NCBI RefSeq assembly: GCF_964340395.1
Contig: NC_135549.1
Location: forward strand, 12,288,842 to 12,352,841
Length of the DNA stretch: 64,000 nt
From: Glandiceps talaboti
Taxonomy: Eukaryota > Hemichordata > Enteropneusta > Spengelidae
Direction: 5' to 3'
The notes under the pieces were generated by a model. The model searched no databases. It was not told the DNA's origin and saw only the letters and a list, made by a program, of their open reading frames with translations. Every line of letters starts with the position of its first letter. Position 1 is the stretch's first letter. Made by a program: the position numbers and the translations under genes. This document shows positions 40,591 to 52,742 of the stretch, one piece after another.

Positions 40591-42026
40591 ATATTTCATG
40601 TGTCACATGTGTTCACCTTGTTAACTATTGGCAACACGACATCCAGCAACTTCCTTTCTTTCTACATAATGTATCACGTGACTTCATATTTAAAGCTCAA
40701 GCATGTCATTTAAAGTTTCACGTAATATTGTACTCGTGTCCTGCATGGTAACTTATGGCTTTACTTTGCCCTGTTTTCAGGTCAGTCAGTTCTTTATTTA
40801 CCTTTAATAATTATATCGTATTTCGTTGTATATGTTTGAGTATTTATTTATTGCAAAGTTTGTGTTCATAGGTTTCTCAAAATTGCATTCGTGATCAGCA
40901 CAGCAACATGAGACTTTACTTTGAACTATTTTCAGACAGCGACCAATAACTTTGCAACATTACCAATTCGTATCTGACTCAATGTTTACCAACCAGACAA
41001 GGGAGTCTGATGTTTGTTGGATAGTTAATGTTGATAATAACACTGAATATATCTTAGGGATACCAGTGGCCAGCTCTGGTAGGGGTATGCGGCCAATGCC
41101 AGAATCCATTCTTAGACCCATTTGACAAAAAATAGATATTCCAAATATTATATCAGAAAGTTATATTAGAACAACAGCCAAATCTAAAAACGTCCTATTT
41201 TTTCTCAGGCGCCCTGCCGTAAAATCTGTTCGTTCCCTTAATGAATATATACGCAAGAACTTGATATAGACTGATATTCATTTAAGTTTGTATTGTTTTA
41301 AAAAGAAAACAACCTTACTGCGTTTTCGACCAATGTAGCAAACTACAGGTCTCTGTACTGCACCGTCTGAGACTTTATATTTCGTTGCTTCAGCACTATA
41401 TGTGCCCTGACTTTTAAGAATGTTTTCGACTTGAACAAAATCGGCGTGAAACAACATATAATATCCCAAGCCTGCGTTTGCAACTGAACAATTGCAAAAA
41501 CAACTATATACAACATATCCAAACGGCTTGTTAATGTTAGCTCAAACTGCTTAACCATACCTTTTAGCGTAACAAAATTTCAGATCAAATAATAACTTCA
41601 TGAGACTGACATGAATACAAATATATGTTTAACTCAAACCTTTATCAATTCCGTTTACGAATGAAAATGATATGATATAGTTAGGGCGCCCTCACACTAG
41701 ACCTGAGATCAGTTTACTTTTAGATATATTGGTTATTTCCCATTCAGTCATCAATCAAGAATTCTCTGTTTATCTCTCCTTATTTTATTGACATATTATG
41801 TCAGTATGAGTGTGAAAAAACTGAAACAGCACTACACAATTTTATTCCGGTACAGGCGTGAGCAGTTTGATTTGTATTCCTCGCTGTAATATTACTACGC
41901 ATTGTAACAACAGACTTACTTTCGAATTCCTGACAATAGCTTAAGGTAAGCTGAATATTAAATATCACAACCCTGAAAACGACAGTAATGTGATATCTTT
42001 CAGAAAAGAAACACATGCCAGTATTC

Positions 42027-42699
42027 TGTCATGAATTTGTAATTACCGTGTTTGGGTTCAGACATGATGCTGTTTAAACATGTCGCCAAACACCCAGTTG
42101 GAGAGAATCTTATTATTGCAATAGCTGACATTGGCGCGGCGTCAAGACAATAATTTAGACGTGCTTTTATAAAGTTACGCCATCTCGTTTCAATAGGTAT
42201 TGCTATCATTTTTCATGAGAATAAGAGACTTTAGTGATGAGGGCATCACATTTTAGACAAGATGGAAAAATGTCATGACTCTACATTGTTTAGTATTTTA
42301 AAAGATAGCTTGGCTGGAAAACAGTTGTCCTCAAGGCGTCCTTTTGTTTCAAATTCACGGACGCATCACGTAATTTACATATAGTCATGTTTAGACACTA
42401 GACATTCCAAGTTTTCCTGTATTAGTGATTTGTAAAATTTAAGTCAGTCGACTTCTGACTCTGCCCTTGTGGTGAAGCCGTGAGGTTTCAGGGCCTAGAT
42501 AAATAAGGTCTATGTTCCAGTTCATACCACACAATATCGTCTCGCATGCTGTTTATCATTCCACTACAAGTGCTGATCTTAAAGATATGATATGGAGGAG
42601 AATCCAAACCCGTGTTAAAAGGCTATTGGTGGTAGTCTACCTCTCGGCAACCAAGCGAGTGTTTTCGAACCCAAACACGGTAATTACAAATTCATGACA
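42027..42699. mobile_element. TIR DNA transposon with perfect 33-bp ends and ATTC duplication
   Basis: The 33 bp at 42027-42059 (tgtcatgaatttgtaattac...) are perfectly complementary to 42667-42699. Both ends are flanked by ATTC (42023-42026 and 42700-42703), a 4-bp target duplication. Length is 673 bp, with no transposase frame. It lies inside the 1.9-kb segment present only in duplication unit 1. I do not recognise the superfamily. Confidence 0.82.
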
Positions 42700-44447
42700 A
42701 TTCAATAAGAGTGTGTGAAGATGATCTTAAATGATAAAGTTATAGAAGTTTAAGGTCAACTTTTTGAACGTAATTTGTTTCCAGTCACGTGTAACTTTAA
42801 ACGAAAACGCTTAGATTATTAGATCAATAAATATAACCTACACGACACTGTGGTAACTATTACATTTGTAAGTAATGAACGGGGATTAATCTTACACAAG
42901 AAGTGATTTATAACTTTGTGTCATCAGTGGGGACCCCAAATCCTTTAAAACGTTCAACTATCAGAATCACACTACTACCTTCACGCACTACTACTACTAC
43001 AACAAGATTATATATTGACCAAGGCTAAAGTTTTAAACTATTTCCACGGTTTTCTCTGTAATACAATGTACTATGTAAAAATAGTGAAACTGCCTCAAAC
43101 CTATGAGTGTACATGTATGTATAGAAAAGTGAAACTTCTTCCTAGCCTACATTTCAACAGCTTGGTATACATGCAAGACAGTCGACTGTCAAATATCTAC
43201 TGGCAGTAAATACATACGACAACAATCTAGTACCAAATACTCCCTAATAGAACAGTTAGAAACCTGTATCCCGAAAATGAACCAGTTGCATATGAGTTCA
43301 ATGTATACGGATGTCTAGAGAAAGACGAGACAGTTTCTCAGTCGCAATATGTACTTCACTGGGTCTGCAGCAAAGAAAATACGAAAAATGTGGCTATAGA
43401 AAATTACAACAAGGGGCGCAATACGTAATATTTGTACTTTACTGGAGTGACGTATTATTAGTTCAAATGGTACCGTGTTTTTTTTTCATCTGTCACTGGT
43501 CTTATCTCACCATTATTGACCTTTCTAGTTTCAAGTACGCTTCTCAAATAAATGCCATACGTGACTCGTTTGCAAGTGGAATGACAGAAACACCTATGCC
43601 AGCTGTTGATTGGTTTCTTTGAAAATATCATCAGATGACGAAGCAAGTCAGATACGAACGGTTATGAATTAGCAATCGGAATTATGGACATAAATTACTA
43701 GAAACTGCATGCAAGAGTTAAAGGTTGATTTCTTTACTGTGTAATTCGTAATATACCTTATTTAAACTTTTCTTCATTTCATGGTGTGGGACTCATTTCT
43801 CTGAATGTGATTCATAACTCGCCATGTTTTATTTCTGCAATCAATATTATTCTATTTAGTTTGTTTAAACTTGTCTGACAGTTGTACAATAAACTGCCCG
43901 TACTTTTATTTCAGACTGTCACCTTACATGTACCAGCATAAAATTGTGAGTCTCTTCACATCATAACCACCTTCCGGTGTATACCTTCTGACATTTCAAA
44001 ATCGACATAAATTGAAAAAGGAAAACAAGTTTAAAAACATTAATGATAGCAGTCCATGAATGACAAGGTGGTTTGCGTTGTTCAAAGCTGAAGGATTACA
44101 CCAACACAGTTAAAGTACACTATTGTGTAGTTAAATACCAAACCCTTTCCACGTCATGATTTGTATGAACTTCAAATCTTGACTGATTGCTAATACTTCT
44201 AGAATAAGTGTAGTTGACGATAAACATGTCAGGTAATCACGTGACTTACTACCGAAACACACCATTCTTCTTCTTTTAGAATTAGTCAGCTTATAAAATA
44301 AAACATTCAAAATTCACAAATGACGTCACCAATATCATTCTCTGCTTACTTTCTAAAACTGGGAGTAGTGGAGAATGAATTAAAATCAATAATATACCAA
44401 TTTCCCTTTCAGTTGATAACGAATTCGGTAAGAAGACGAATGATAAA

Positions 44448-45923
44448 ATGAAGACTACTGCTGGGAATCCTATTACGTGGAAATTCAAACTCATCCTCTT
44501 AATATTACTGCTTGTGGGATTGAATTTAATTTTATACTTGGAATGGGTTGGCCAACCAGACTTGTCAATAAGTCACAGTAAGTATGGCGACATACGAATT
44601 CTTTTATCTAGTATAAGGGAGCCTTTGGGTCGGGGAAAAATCAGGCACGGGCTGTTGTGTAAAACATGACCTTCCCCCAATTCCGTCGGGCTAAAAGTGA
44701 CCATCCCTCAATGATTTTCTCTAAAAACATGACCCCCTCCCCCTATTACAAAAACGTGGTTTAAATGCTGTACTGTAAATTTGTACTGTAATGATAATGT
44801 TTCTTCTTTTTTTATTGCCATTTTGGTGTGTCTTCTGTTGCAGTTTTTTTAGACTCTTACATTTGTAACTTTTGTCCTATGAGCTGGTGTTATTATTATT
44901 GTTGTTATTTATTATTGCTATTGTTATTATTTCCCTACTACTACCACCAGTGAATTTGTGTGAAAGCACTGTATTAGTCAATACCTGTGTTTGGATCTCA
45001 TTGGCTGATGAGCTGAAAGCCAGAACGTTAATTCTCCAGCACTAGATGGGCACTCTCTCGACACTGTCGTGACCGATGTCCACATCTCCACATTATTATC
45101 CCTAATATCTTACCCACCTGTTCCCATCTAAGCCTAACTCATGTGAGACCCACTCACATCACAACTGACAATTAATTCACTATTCACTACATGGTTGCCA
45201 TCAGCGATTTTACTGTCCACCTACCCATCCATCCATCCACCTATGTATTTATGAGGGTTGTTTGAAAAAAAACAGTTCCAGTCTATATATGTGGAAAGAT
45301 CCGTTTACCGAGTTTTTCAATTCTCAGTGCTCACAGAAGTTGACAAAAAATGAATCATTTCGCATGCAAGCATAGACCCTCCACCATGCGAGTCGACAGT
45401 ATTGTGTAGAAAAATAACCCTTTTTGAATTATGTTTTCGATAGTAACAACTAGCGAGGACGGAAAGCCATCTCATACACAAGATATATCAGCTACCACCC
45501 ACAACACATTAGCAGAGGTACGTAAAGTCAGTAACTGTACACGTAACGATTTGAGATGACGTCAAGATATCTGTACAATATACATAGGAAGTAGTACGTA
45601 ACGTCAGTAAGTGTACACGCAATGATTTGAGATGACGTCAAGATATTTGTACAATATACATAGGAAGTAGTACGTAAAGTCAGTAACTGTACACGTAAAG
45701 ATTTGAGATGACGTCACGGTATCTGTACAATATACATAGGAAGTAGCACATAAAGTCAGTAACTGCACACGTAACGATTTGAAATGACGTCAGGGTATCT
45801 GTACAGTATACATAGGAAGTCGAACAAAAACGTCAGATTTGGAGATAAGGCAATTCGCTATCTATTAGCAAGTACTTTAACCAATAAGTTAGAAAGTGCT
45901 AAGTTAGTATAGTTTAGAGAATC

Positions 45924-45992
<69 letters not shown>

Positions 45993-47237
45993 TCTGTCTC
46001 ACTCTGTCTGTCTCTCTATGTCTCTGGCTTTTTGAGGGAACACCCCCTCCCACACCCTCCACACCAAACTGTAACCACTCTTACACACCGATACTCTTCG
46101 TAATATAACATACACACTGAAAGAATTGGTATGAATCGCCGTAAAGACGTAGTTTACGACAATGTTCTGTATGGTGACGTCATTAACTTTAACAAGGTTC
46201 AGAATTCCGACAGGTATTCGCTATTATGTCAAGAATTGTGTATTTTAGTCTTGGACTTTGTTATTTTGTTTTGTTTTCAGTTATTTTTTCAATTTCTTCT
46301 GTATGTCATTTTCTCTTTCTATCATTCTCTCGTTAATGTTTGTTTTCATTTCATTCCATAGGAAAGGTATATCGAAGAGGAACAAAGGAATAGACGGTCC
46401 CTTATATATAATCAATGTGAAAAATACCAAGTACAAGCTACACTGGACAGAATATCAAGTACAAATTTAGACCATTTACTGGTGGATGATACGCACAAAC
46501 TTATCTATTGTTATGTCCCAAAAGTAGCGTGTACAACTTGGAAGAAGATCTTAGTCTTTCTGAATGATAAAGATCATAAATACGCACACGTAGAAGATGT
46601 CTTGCCCTTTGATGCCCATCATTATCCTAACATGCGCAAACTAAGCGACTACTCGTACCATGAAAGGAAGAAACGTTTAGAAAGTTATGTTAAATTCATC
46701 TTTGTCCGTGAACCAATGGAGAGATTGGTATCAGCTTATTTAAACAAATTCACCAAGCCATATAATAGCAGTGTGGAATTCCAAAAACTATATGGCAGCC
46801 AAATTATCAGTCGTTTCCGAAAAAATCCAACAGACGAGGCACTTCGAAATGGGGATGATGTCACGTTCAAAGAGTTTGTACAGTATGTTGTGGACCATCA
46901 AACTCTCCGAGGTGGTCCTAATGCACAAAACGAACATTGGAGACAATATTACCACCTCTGTCATCCTTGTGTAATCAGTTATGACTTTATTGGGCATTAT
47001 GAGACGCTTATGGAAGACGCTCTACATCTTCTGAAGATGGCCAAATTAGACAACCTCGTCACTTTTCCTGCTCCTCGACCGAACCAAGGACAGACAGAGC
47101 TATTCATGCCTGACTATTACAAACAACTTTCAAAACACGACGTGGCCGCATTTTGGCGCTTATTTGCTGTTGATCACTTGATGTTTGGTTATCCCAGTCC
47201 AAACACCTACCACGAACAGACACAGCAAGACGGTTAA
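44448..47237 (+). CDS. Carbohydrate sulfotransferase (CHST8-14 type, Sulfotransfer_2), copy 1
   Basis: Coding exons 44448-44577, 45444-45517 and 46362-47237 (stop TAA), GT-AG introns, phases 1 and 0; 359 residues, as in CHST11-14 (about 340-380). It is a type II Golgi membrane protein that should transfer sulfate from PAPS to a glycan hydroxyl. Residues 1-14 are cytosolic, about 15-33 the membrane anchor (LILLILLLVGLNLILYL), 34-107 the stem, and the rest the lumenal catalytic domain. The 5'-phosphosulfate loop reads YVPKVACTTWKK and the 3'-phosphate loop FVREPMERLVSAYLNKF. The later NEHWRQYYHLCHPC and YDFIGHYETL boxes match the family. The start gives a short basic N-terminus directly before the anchor. 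The acceptor sugar (GalNAc-4, HNK-1 or other) cannot be told. The paralogue is at 58734. Intron 2 begins with the CRE-containing 76-bp repeats. Confidence 0.93.
44940..45190 (+). mobile_element. SINE-derived fragment (unit 1)
   Basis: Shares tttggatctcattggctga-type and gagacccactcacatcacaa-type sequence with the SINE at 61376-61742 (there on the opposite strand), and has its paralogous copy at about 59320-59575. The tRNA-like head is missing. It lies in sulfotransferase intron 1. Confidence 0.5.
45518..45833 (+). repeat. 76-bp repeat array starting at the exon-2 donor; each unit with TGACGTCA (copy 1)
   Basis: About four units beginning exactly at the donor (GCAGAG|gtacgtaaag). Unit order is tacgtaaagtcagtaactgt, acacgtaacgatttgagatg, acgtcaagatatctgtacaa, tatacataggaagtag. 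The palindrome TGACGTCA, the CREB/ATF consensus, is present in all four: 45557-45564, 45633-45640, 45709-45716 and 45785-45792. Binding is not shown by the sequence. Confidence 0.9.
45927..45989. repeat. (CT)n microsatellite
   Basis: About 31 CT dinucleotides in intron 2 of sulfotransferase copy 1, followed by mixed ctgtctctc. Unit 2 has no counterpart. Confidence 0.95.
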
Positions 47238-48245
47238 CATAGGGCCCGTGGGACGATGTATAGAAATATTGAACACAACTCTTTGAGAGATGTTTTCTGT
47301 TTTCCTTCTTCGATTGGATGGATTGGTGTCAATTGGGGTACACCCGTCAACATTTGACACAAAATAAGAGAGAAGAACGTCGAAATGTAATTATGACACT
47401 CGAAAAATTGTTTGGGCGTTCTAATGTTGTTACACAGGGGTCTAATAATTCAACACATTCATACATTCACTGGGCTTCATGAGCAATACAAAGACTATTT
47501 TTAAACCTTTTTCTTTCAAAAATAATATAGTTATAGTGTCGTTTCTGCATATAAGAACATCCGGGATACTTGCGGGGCAGGTGAAGGTCATATTTTTCGT
47601 GGATAATATGAGAGGAAAAGTAGGACCTCACGATTTTATGCAAACATGTTTTGGCAATCTGTCTCCATGAAAATCATAATTACACAAAACAATAAACCTT
47701 TCCCATCATAGAAAAATTAAAATGGCATATAACGAAACAATTGCAGCCTTGTCTGAAAGATCAGCCGTTGTTGGCGCTCTTCACATCTCTTGCCGCAAGG
47801 CAAGGGGGTGACGAAGACACCCAGGGTGATATATTTTACAGGCTAAATACAGCCCTGGTATGGTCCTTTAAGTTATTAGATCACGATCATGGAGCAAAAT
47901 CGTTCACTTTATATCTCTGCATTAAAATGACGTTAAGTTTATCAACGTACCTTTCGAATTGTGTATGTGTTTTTAATAACTGAGGATGTTATCCGCCCTC
48001 CATGTTTTGTCCTTGGCACGCATAAAAATGCATACACATTATATATTTTACATTTCAGAGTTATTATTGTCATTTTCTGTCTGCAGCGAATTAAAATTTG
48101 TTAAAAGAAAAGCTAAGGTGGCGTTATTATAAGCTCTAATGTTATGTGATACAAGTCAAGTTGTAAACAAAACATGGAAACTTTTCGAAACCCTCTCCAT
48201 TGATCACCCTAGCACATCGGCGGAATGTTATATTTTCACTTTATT

Positions 48246-50061
48246 AACATTTCGCATTAGATGAGGTACCTTCAATGACAGCAGTCAACACGCTGTTGTC
48301 AAGTATTTAAATAAGAACGAAACCATTCGAGACGGCATCCACTAATACCATAGGATTCCAACTTGTGTATGAGAAGCAGATGGTTAATAGAATCAAATGC
48401 TTTCCAATAATCTACTTGTTTGCCTCTATCAAGTTCACTACTTATAAAGTCAGTGTATTCCACAAGATTCATGGTAGTTGATCGACCCTTGAGAAATCCA
48501 TTTTGGCAAGAACTAATGGAACTCTCAACAAGCGCATATACTGATTGGAATACGACCTTTTCAAAAACTTTGCTGACTAACGGCAGTAAGGAAATAGGAC
48601 GATAATTGGTGACATCATATCGCAGACCTGACTTAAATGCAGGAACAACATGGGGCTTTTTGAAAAGTAATGGAAAAAACTTCAGAATTTTAAGATTTGT
48701 TAAAAAAGGATTGTCAACGGTTTACATACATGTAACTGAGATGCACATTTGTAAAGTATTACACCAGATATTCCATCAAGCTATCAAGCCTTGTGAGGAT
48801 CAGTTCCTAACAAAATTTCCTCAACTTGTGTTGATGTTACAAAGATGTTATCCAGTGAAAAGTCAACAAACGACTTACATTTTGTATATTTACTAATAAC
48901 ACGATTAGGAAATGTTGTTTGCAAGAAATCATTGAAAGCATTAGCTATGTCCTGGGTAGATTCAGCTATCTGTTCATTATAGGCGACGTGTGATGGAAAA
49001 CTTTTGTTGCTACGTTTATTGTTGACAAATGACCAGAAATGTTTTATATTATTACTGATGGAGTTCTCTGAATATCGATGATGTAATCACTGAAGACCGC
49101 CTTTTGCATCGAGGCGAGAGAAGTGGTCATAAAATCCACCTGTTGACTTGTTTTACGGAACTTGAGCCGTGCATCTTTCTGTTTCAGTAAATTATGATCA
49201 TATCACGGGTGTACCAAACAGGATATCTTCTATTCCTGACTTTTACCTTATGTATACTGTCATTGATAGCTCCGAATAAGAGATCGTAGAATGTCTCGAC
49301 ACTATCGTCCACATTTAGGGGACCAAGCATACCATCCCATGGTACGGTAACTAACGTAATTGTGTATTCCAATGTTCAAATTTAAGTCAGCCTCTTTTAA
49401 AATTATGTACAAATCTGTCAAGTCGTGCCACACATTTATCAAAAGAATTGGAGATGTTGCATTCCAAAGCTGAGTAATCAGAGTTAACAACTGGTTCAGT
49501 AAGACAAACGGCAAGGCTGAAACCGTTGCAACAAATTAGATCAAGTACTTTGGAATTGCAGGGGTTATTAAATTGCAATAAGTTCTGTTCAGAGAGAATC
49601 TCGAAAAAAACGAACAGATTTGTTTGAGCTCCACTGTGACGGTTCAGCAAATAAATCCATCATTATTTATATTCCAGTAGATATCCGGTAAATTAAGGTC
49701 ACCACAGACAAGAACGTTTAGCAGTTGAATGGACACGATCTAACGACATGTCAAAGTCATTCATTGTACATTCTTTGGTATCAAATGGGAGGTATACAGT
49801 CGCAAGAAAGAGACTGTGACGTTTCAATTTAATCTGAACCCAAATGATATCCATATCAGTTTCAAGGTCAGGTCTTCTTGTAGCGACTATGTCATCTTTC
49901 ATGGCTACTAAATTAAAACTGCCACCACGACATTTATTACTAGTTGTGGTTTCCCTGTCTCTTCGGTAGACTCTGTAGTGACTATCCAATATTTCAGTAT
50001 CAGAAATTGTTGAGTTTAACCAAGTTTCAGTGAGTGAAATAATGTCCCAAGTATAGTTGTA
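48246..50061 (-). mobile_element. LINE (CR1/L2-like), 3' portion, degenerate
   Basis: Minus-strand remains of a single non-LTR retrotransposon polyprotein. The endonuclease part is at about 50061-49400 (WDIISLTETWLNSTISD near the start; VLDLICCNGFSLAV and NSDYSALE further on). A linker follows at about 49372-49184. The reverse transcriptase is at about 48880-48270, with RPISLLP, CQNGFLKGRSTTMNL and KAFDSINH. Stops and frame changes break the frame, and the catalytic D of motif A is lost in a small deletion before KAFDSI. The 5' portion is at 55810-56040, separated by an inserted LTR element. Confidence 0.82.
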
Positions 50062-50610
50062 GTATTTGTCAACCATTCAGCCGGCACCAGTATGATGCAG
50101 ATGTCAGCCAGGTGGCGGATGGCGCCCTCTACTTCAGAACAACGCCATCCAGATCGACAAATTCGGAGATTGGACAACAGAGTATTAAGTAGGTAATTGC
50201 TCTAAGGTGTGACTTTTGTGTGTGGTAATTAGTGTGCAAATTAGTGTGACTAAATATATATTGGTTGGGCTACAAGCCGTGTTATCTAAAGTAAGTTTAC
50301 CCCAAAAGGGAAATTACTTCACAGGCGCTGCGAGCATATTGTGACATTTGCACTTGTGTGTGGTAATTAGTGTGCAAATTGGTGTGGTTTGGCTACAAGC
50401 CGTGTTACATGTATCTAACATATGTTTACCCCAAAAGGGAAATTACTTCACTGGCGCTGCGAGCATTAATATTGTGATATTTGTGACATTTGTGTGTGGT
50501 AATTAGTGTGCAAATTGGAGCGACTAAATATATATTGGTTGGGCTACAAGCCGTGTTATCTAAAGTAAGTTTACCCAAAAAGGGAAATTACTTCACTGGC
50601 ACTGCGACTT
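50062..50610 (+). repeat. Left LTR and two extra partial tandem copies
   Basis: The left LTR (50062-50331) is followed by two further copies of its 3' half, each running from gtgtggtaattagtgtgcaa through gctacaagccgtgtta to gggaaattacttca and a ggcgctgcgag-like block (near 50340, 50460 and 50600). The right LTR has a single copy. The tggcactgcgact-like block could be a primer-binding site, but I cannot match it to a tRNA. Confidence 0.75.
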
Positions 50611-52410
50611 TTTGAACTAGCGTTGGAAATCTTTTATTGTTGTGTGATAATTGTTTCGCCGGTTTGACAGTACAGTACAACTGTGTCGGTCACAAAAAAG
50701 GCGACGTGTGTGTCGGATTGCAAAATTGCTTCGGCGCAACGTCAGTGCCGACTTGTTTCGATACTTCCTTCGTATAATGTTCTGTGTTGACGAAGAGCGT
50801 TCGCCGACATATTTGAATTTCCCGCGACGAGTTCTGTTTTCGCATTAATTAAACTGTAGTCTGATATTTCCGACAGTTTCATTTGTCGAAACCAATTACA
50901 CTTGTATTAGTTTAGTTTATTTATGCGTGATAGTTTTGCCTGTCATAGATTTCAACGATCCTCCTTTCAGTTTTAGTTAAGTTACAATTTATTTAAAAGA
51001 GTACACTAACCGTCTAGAAAGTTTTCGTTTCTATATTATTAGTGTTTCGATTACTTTCCAAATTCTGCACAGTTTTTGTCTTTGAAACGAGTGCATTGAT
51101 ACTGCAAATTTATTTTGCACATTTCATTAGCATCTTGCCATCTTTGGCAATTCGTTGCATAGTTTGCTTGAACTCCTTCTTTTAATTTGTTCTTCAACTA
51201 AATTTTCCAGGTTGTTACATATTAGAGTAGTCAACCTAGCTTTACTCTTGTTTTTTTTTTTGCTTTCGTCTGACTAGGGTAGGGTCGTTCGGAAACTTGT
51301 CAATTGCTTTGGTATACTTTAACCTCAGTATTAAGGACATTGTTGTTACAAGTTCTAGATCTGAGGTATTCACGGTAAGTACCCGTTTATAACTTGTATA
51401 TCTGGTACCTCGTATTTAATACTTCATTTTTATAGGACGTTTACCAGTTGGCAACATCCTATTGAAGTCTATCGAAGTTTGACGAGTTACATTAACAGGC
51501 GGAGTCACTTAAACTTACCTTACTTCATTTCCATTGCTTCGTGTCGCCGGAGTGAGTGTATTTTTACGCCAAATATATTATTTTAAGTAGTATTTTAATC
51601 TGATTATGGAACATAATCCCCTCTACATTACATGTACATACTAGTGCTAATGTACCATTTACCCCAGCAAATACTTTATCTTCGTTTCATATGTCAGATT
51701 ATTCAATTTCACCTGACACTGGAGTACAGGGTGGTGCTGACTGGCATAGTCTTGTTATGGTAGTGTACAAAACGAAGATCGAAGACCGAAGATCTTTGCC
51801 ATGGTTTTATGCACCCGACGATGAAAACATTTCATCACTTTAACAACTTAAAAACATACTTAGAAATGTTAGATGCTAAGGTTATCCATCCATCGACATC
51901 TGATTGGGCTTCCACACCTGTTCTTGTAAGGAAGAGAGATGGAAGCATTCGACGGTGCATTGACTATAGGCCTTTAAATCAAAACACCATGAAAGAAGTA
52001 TTCCCCCTCCCACTTGATGATGAGTGCTTAGATGCATTGTCGAGTTCACTCTTGGTATACAAAATTAGATGCAAACTCGGCATACTGGCAGGTTAAAATC
52101 AATGCAGCCGATTGTAAGAAAACTCCATTTACTACCAAGTACGGTTTATATGAATTTACTCATATGCCATTTGGACTCTGTAATGCCTCATCCACTTTCT
52201 CAAGGGTCATGAACTTAGTGCTAGGAGGGTTAGAATAGGACATCGCGTTGGCATTTCTTGATGACATACTAGTGTTGGGCACTTGCTTTGAAAATCATCT
52301 GTGTAATCTCAGGATGGTATTTGAAAGACTGCGAGAGTTTCAATTAAAACTGAAGTCCCGCAAGTGTGAATTGTTTCCGAGACAAGTTGTCTTTCTAGGA
52401 CGCATAGTGA

Positions 52411-52742
52411 ATGAATGAATGAATGAATGAATGAATGAATGAATGAATGAATGAATGAATGAATGAAATTTATTTCACCAGATAACAAAAATAAGCTAGA
52501 CTTTCAAAGAAACATATTATACAAATATACAAAATGAATACACAAAAAATAGACAATTGTTATCTGATGTGGATCATAGAAAAAGTTCAGTGGAACTAGT
52601 CTTGTCCATGGCCCGTACATTTTTCTACATTCAAATCGATAATGGGACACAGAAGAAAAGTGAATCAAAAGTACCCACAGAGCGCGCGCGCACACACGCA
52701 CGCACGCACGCACGCATGCACGCATGCATGCATGCATGCATG
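52411..52742 (-). mobile_element. Insert in the Gypsy pol: LINE-like 3' tail with (TGAA)n and (CGCA/TGCA)n
   Basis: The reverse transcriptase frame stops matching at FLGRIV (about 52409) and resumes at about 52747. The intervening ~330 bp begin with a (TGAA)n run (52407-52467), continue with aaatttatttcaccagataa-type sequence, and end in a CGCA/TGCA run (52683-52742). Read on the minus strand it resembles a non-LTR 3' end with a TTCA-repeat tail. Confidence 0.5.

Larger units (their letters stand above)
40337..48245 (+). repeat. Segmental duplication, unit 1
   Basis: Blocks matching unit 2 in the same order and orientation: about 40337-40490 (to 56958), 40708-41758 (to 57142), 43648-45240 (to 58154), 45290-45840 (to 59770, with different repeat number), 46340-47740 (to 61780) and 47740-48245 (to 63285). 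Segment 41759-43647 is absent from unit 2, and the SINE-rich part of intron 2 in unit 2 is absent here. Hand comparison suggests roughly 4-10 percent divergence in aligned blocks. Confidence 0.9.

Noticed and set aside
46771-46997. Alternative-frame and antisense frames inside sulfotransferase exon 3, repeated at 62178-62435
   Set aside because: Shadows of the real coding frame, conserved only because the exon is.
49184-50076. Minus-strand frames as host genes
   Set aside because: Endonuclease and reverse transcriptase motifs identify them as pieces of one degenerate LINE.
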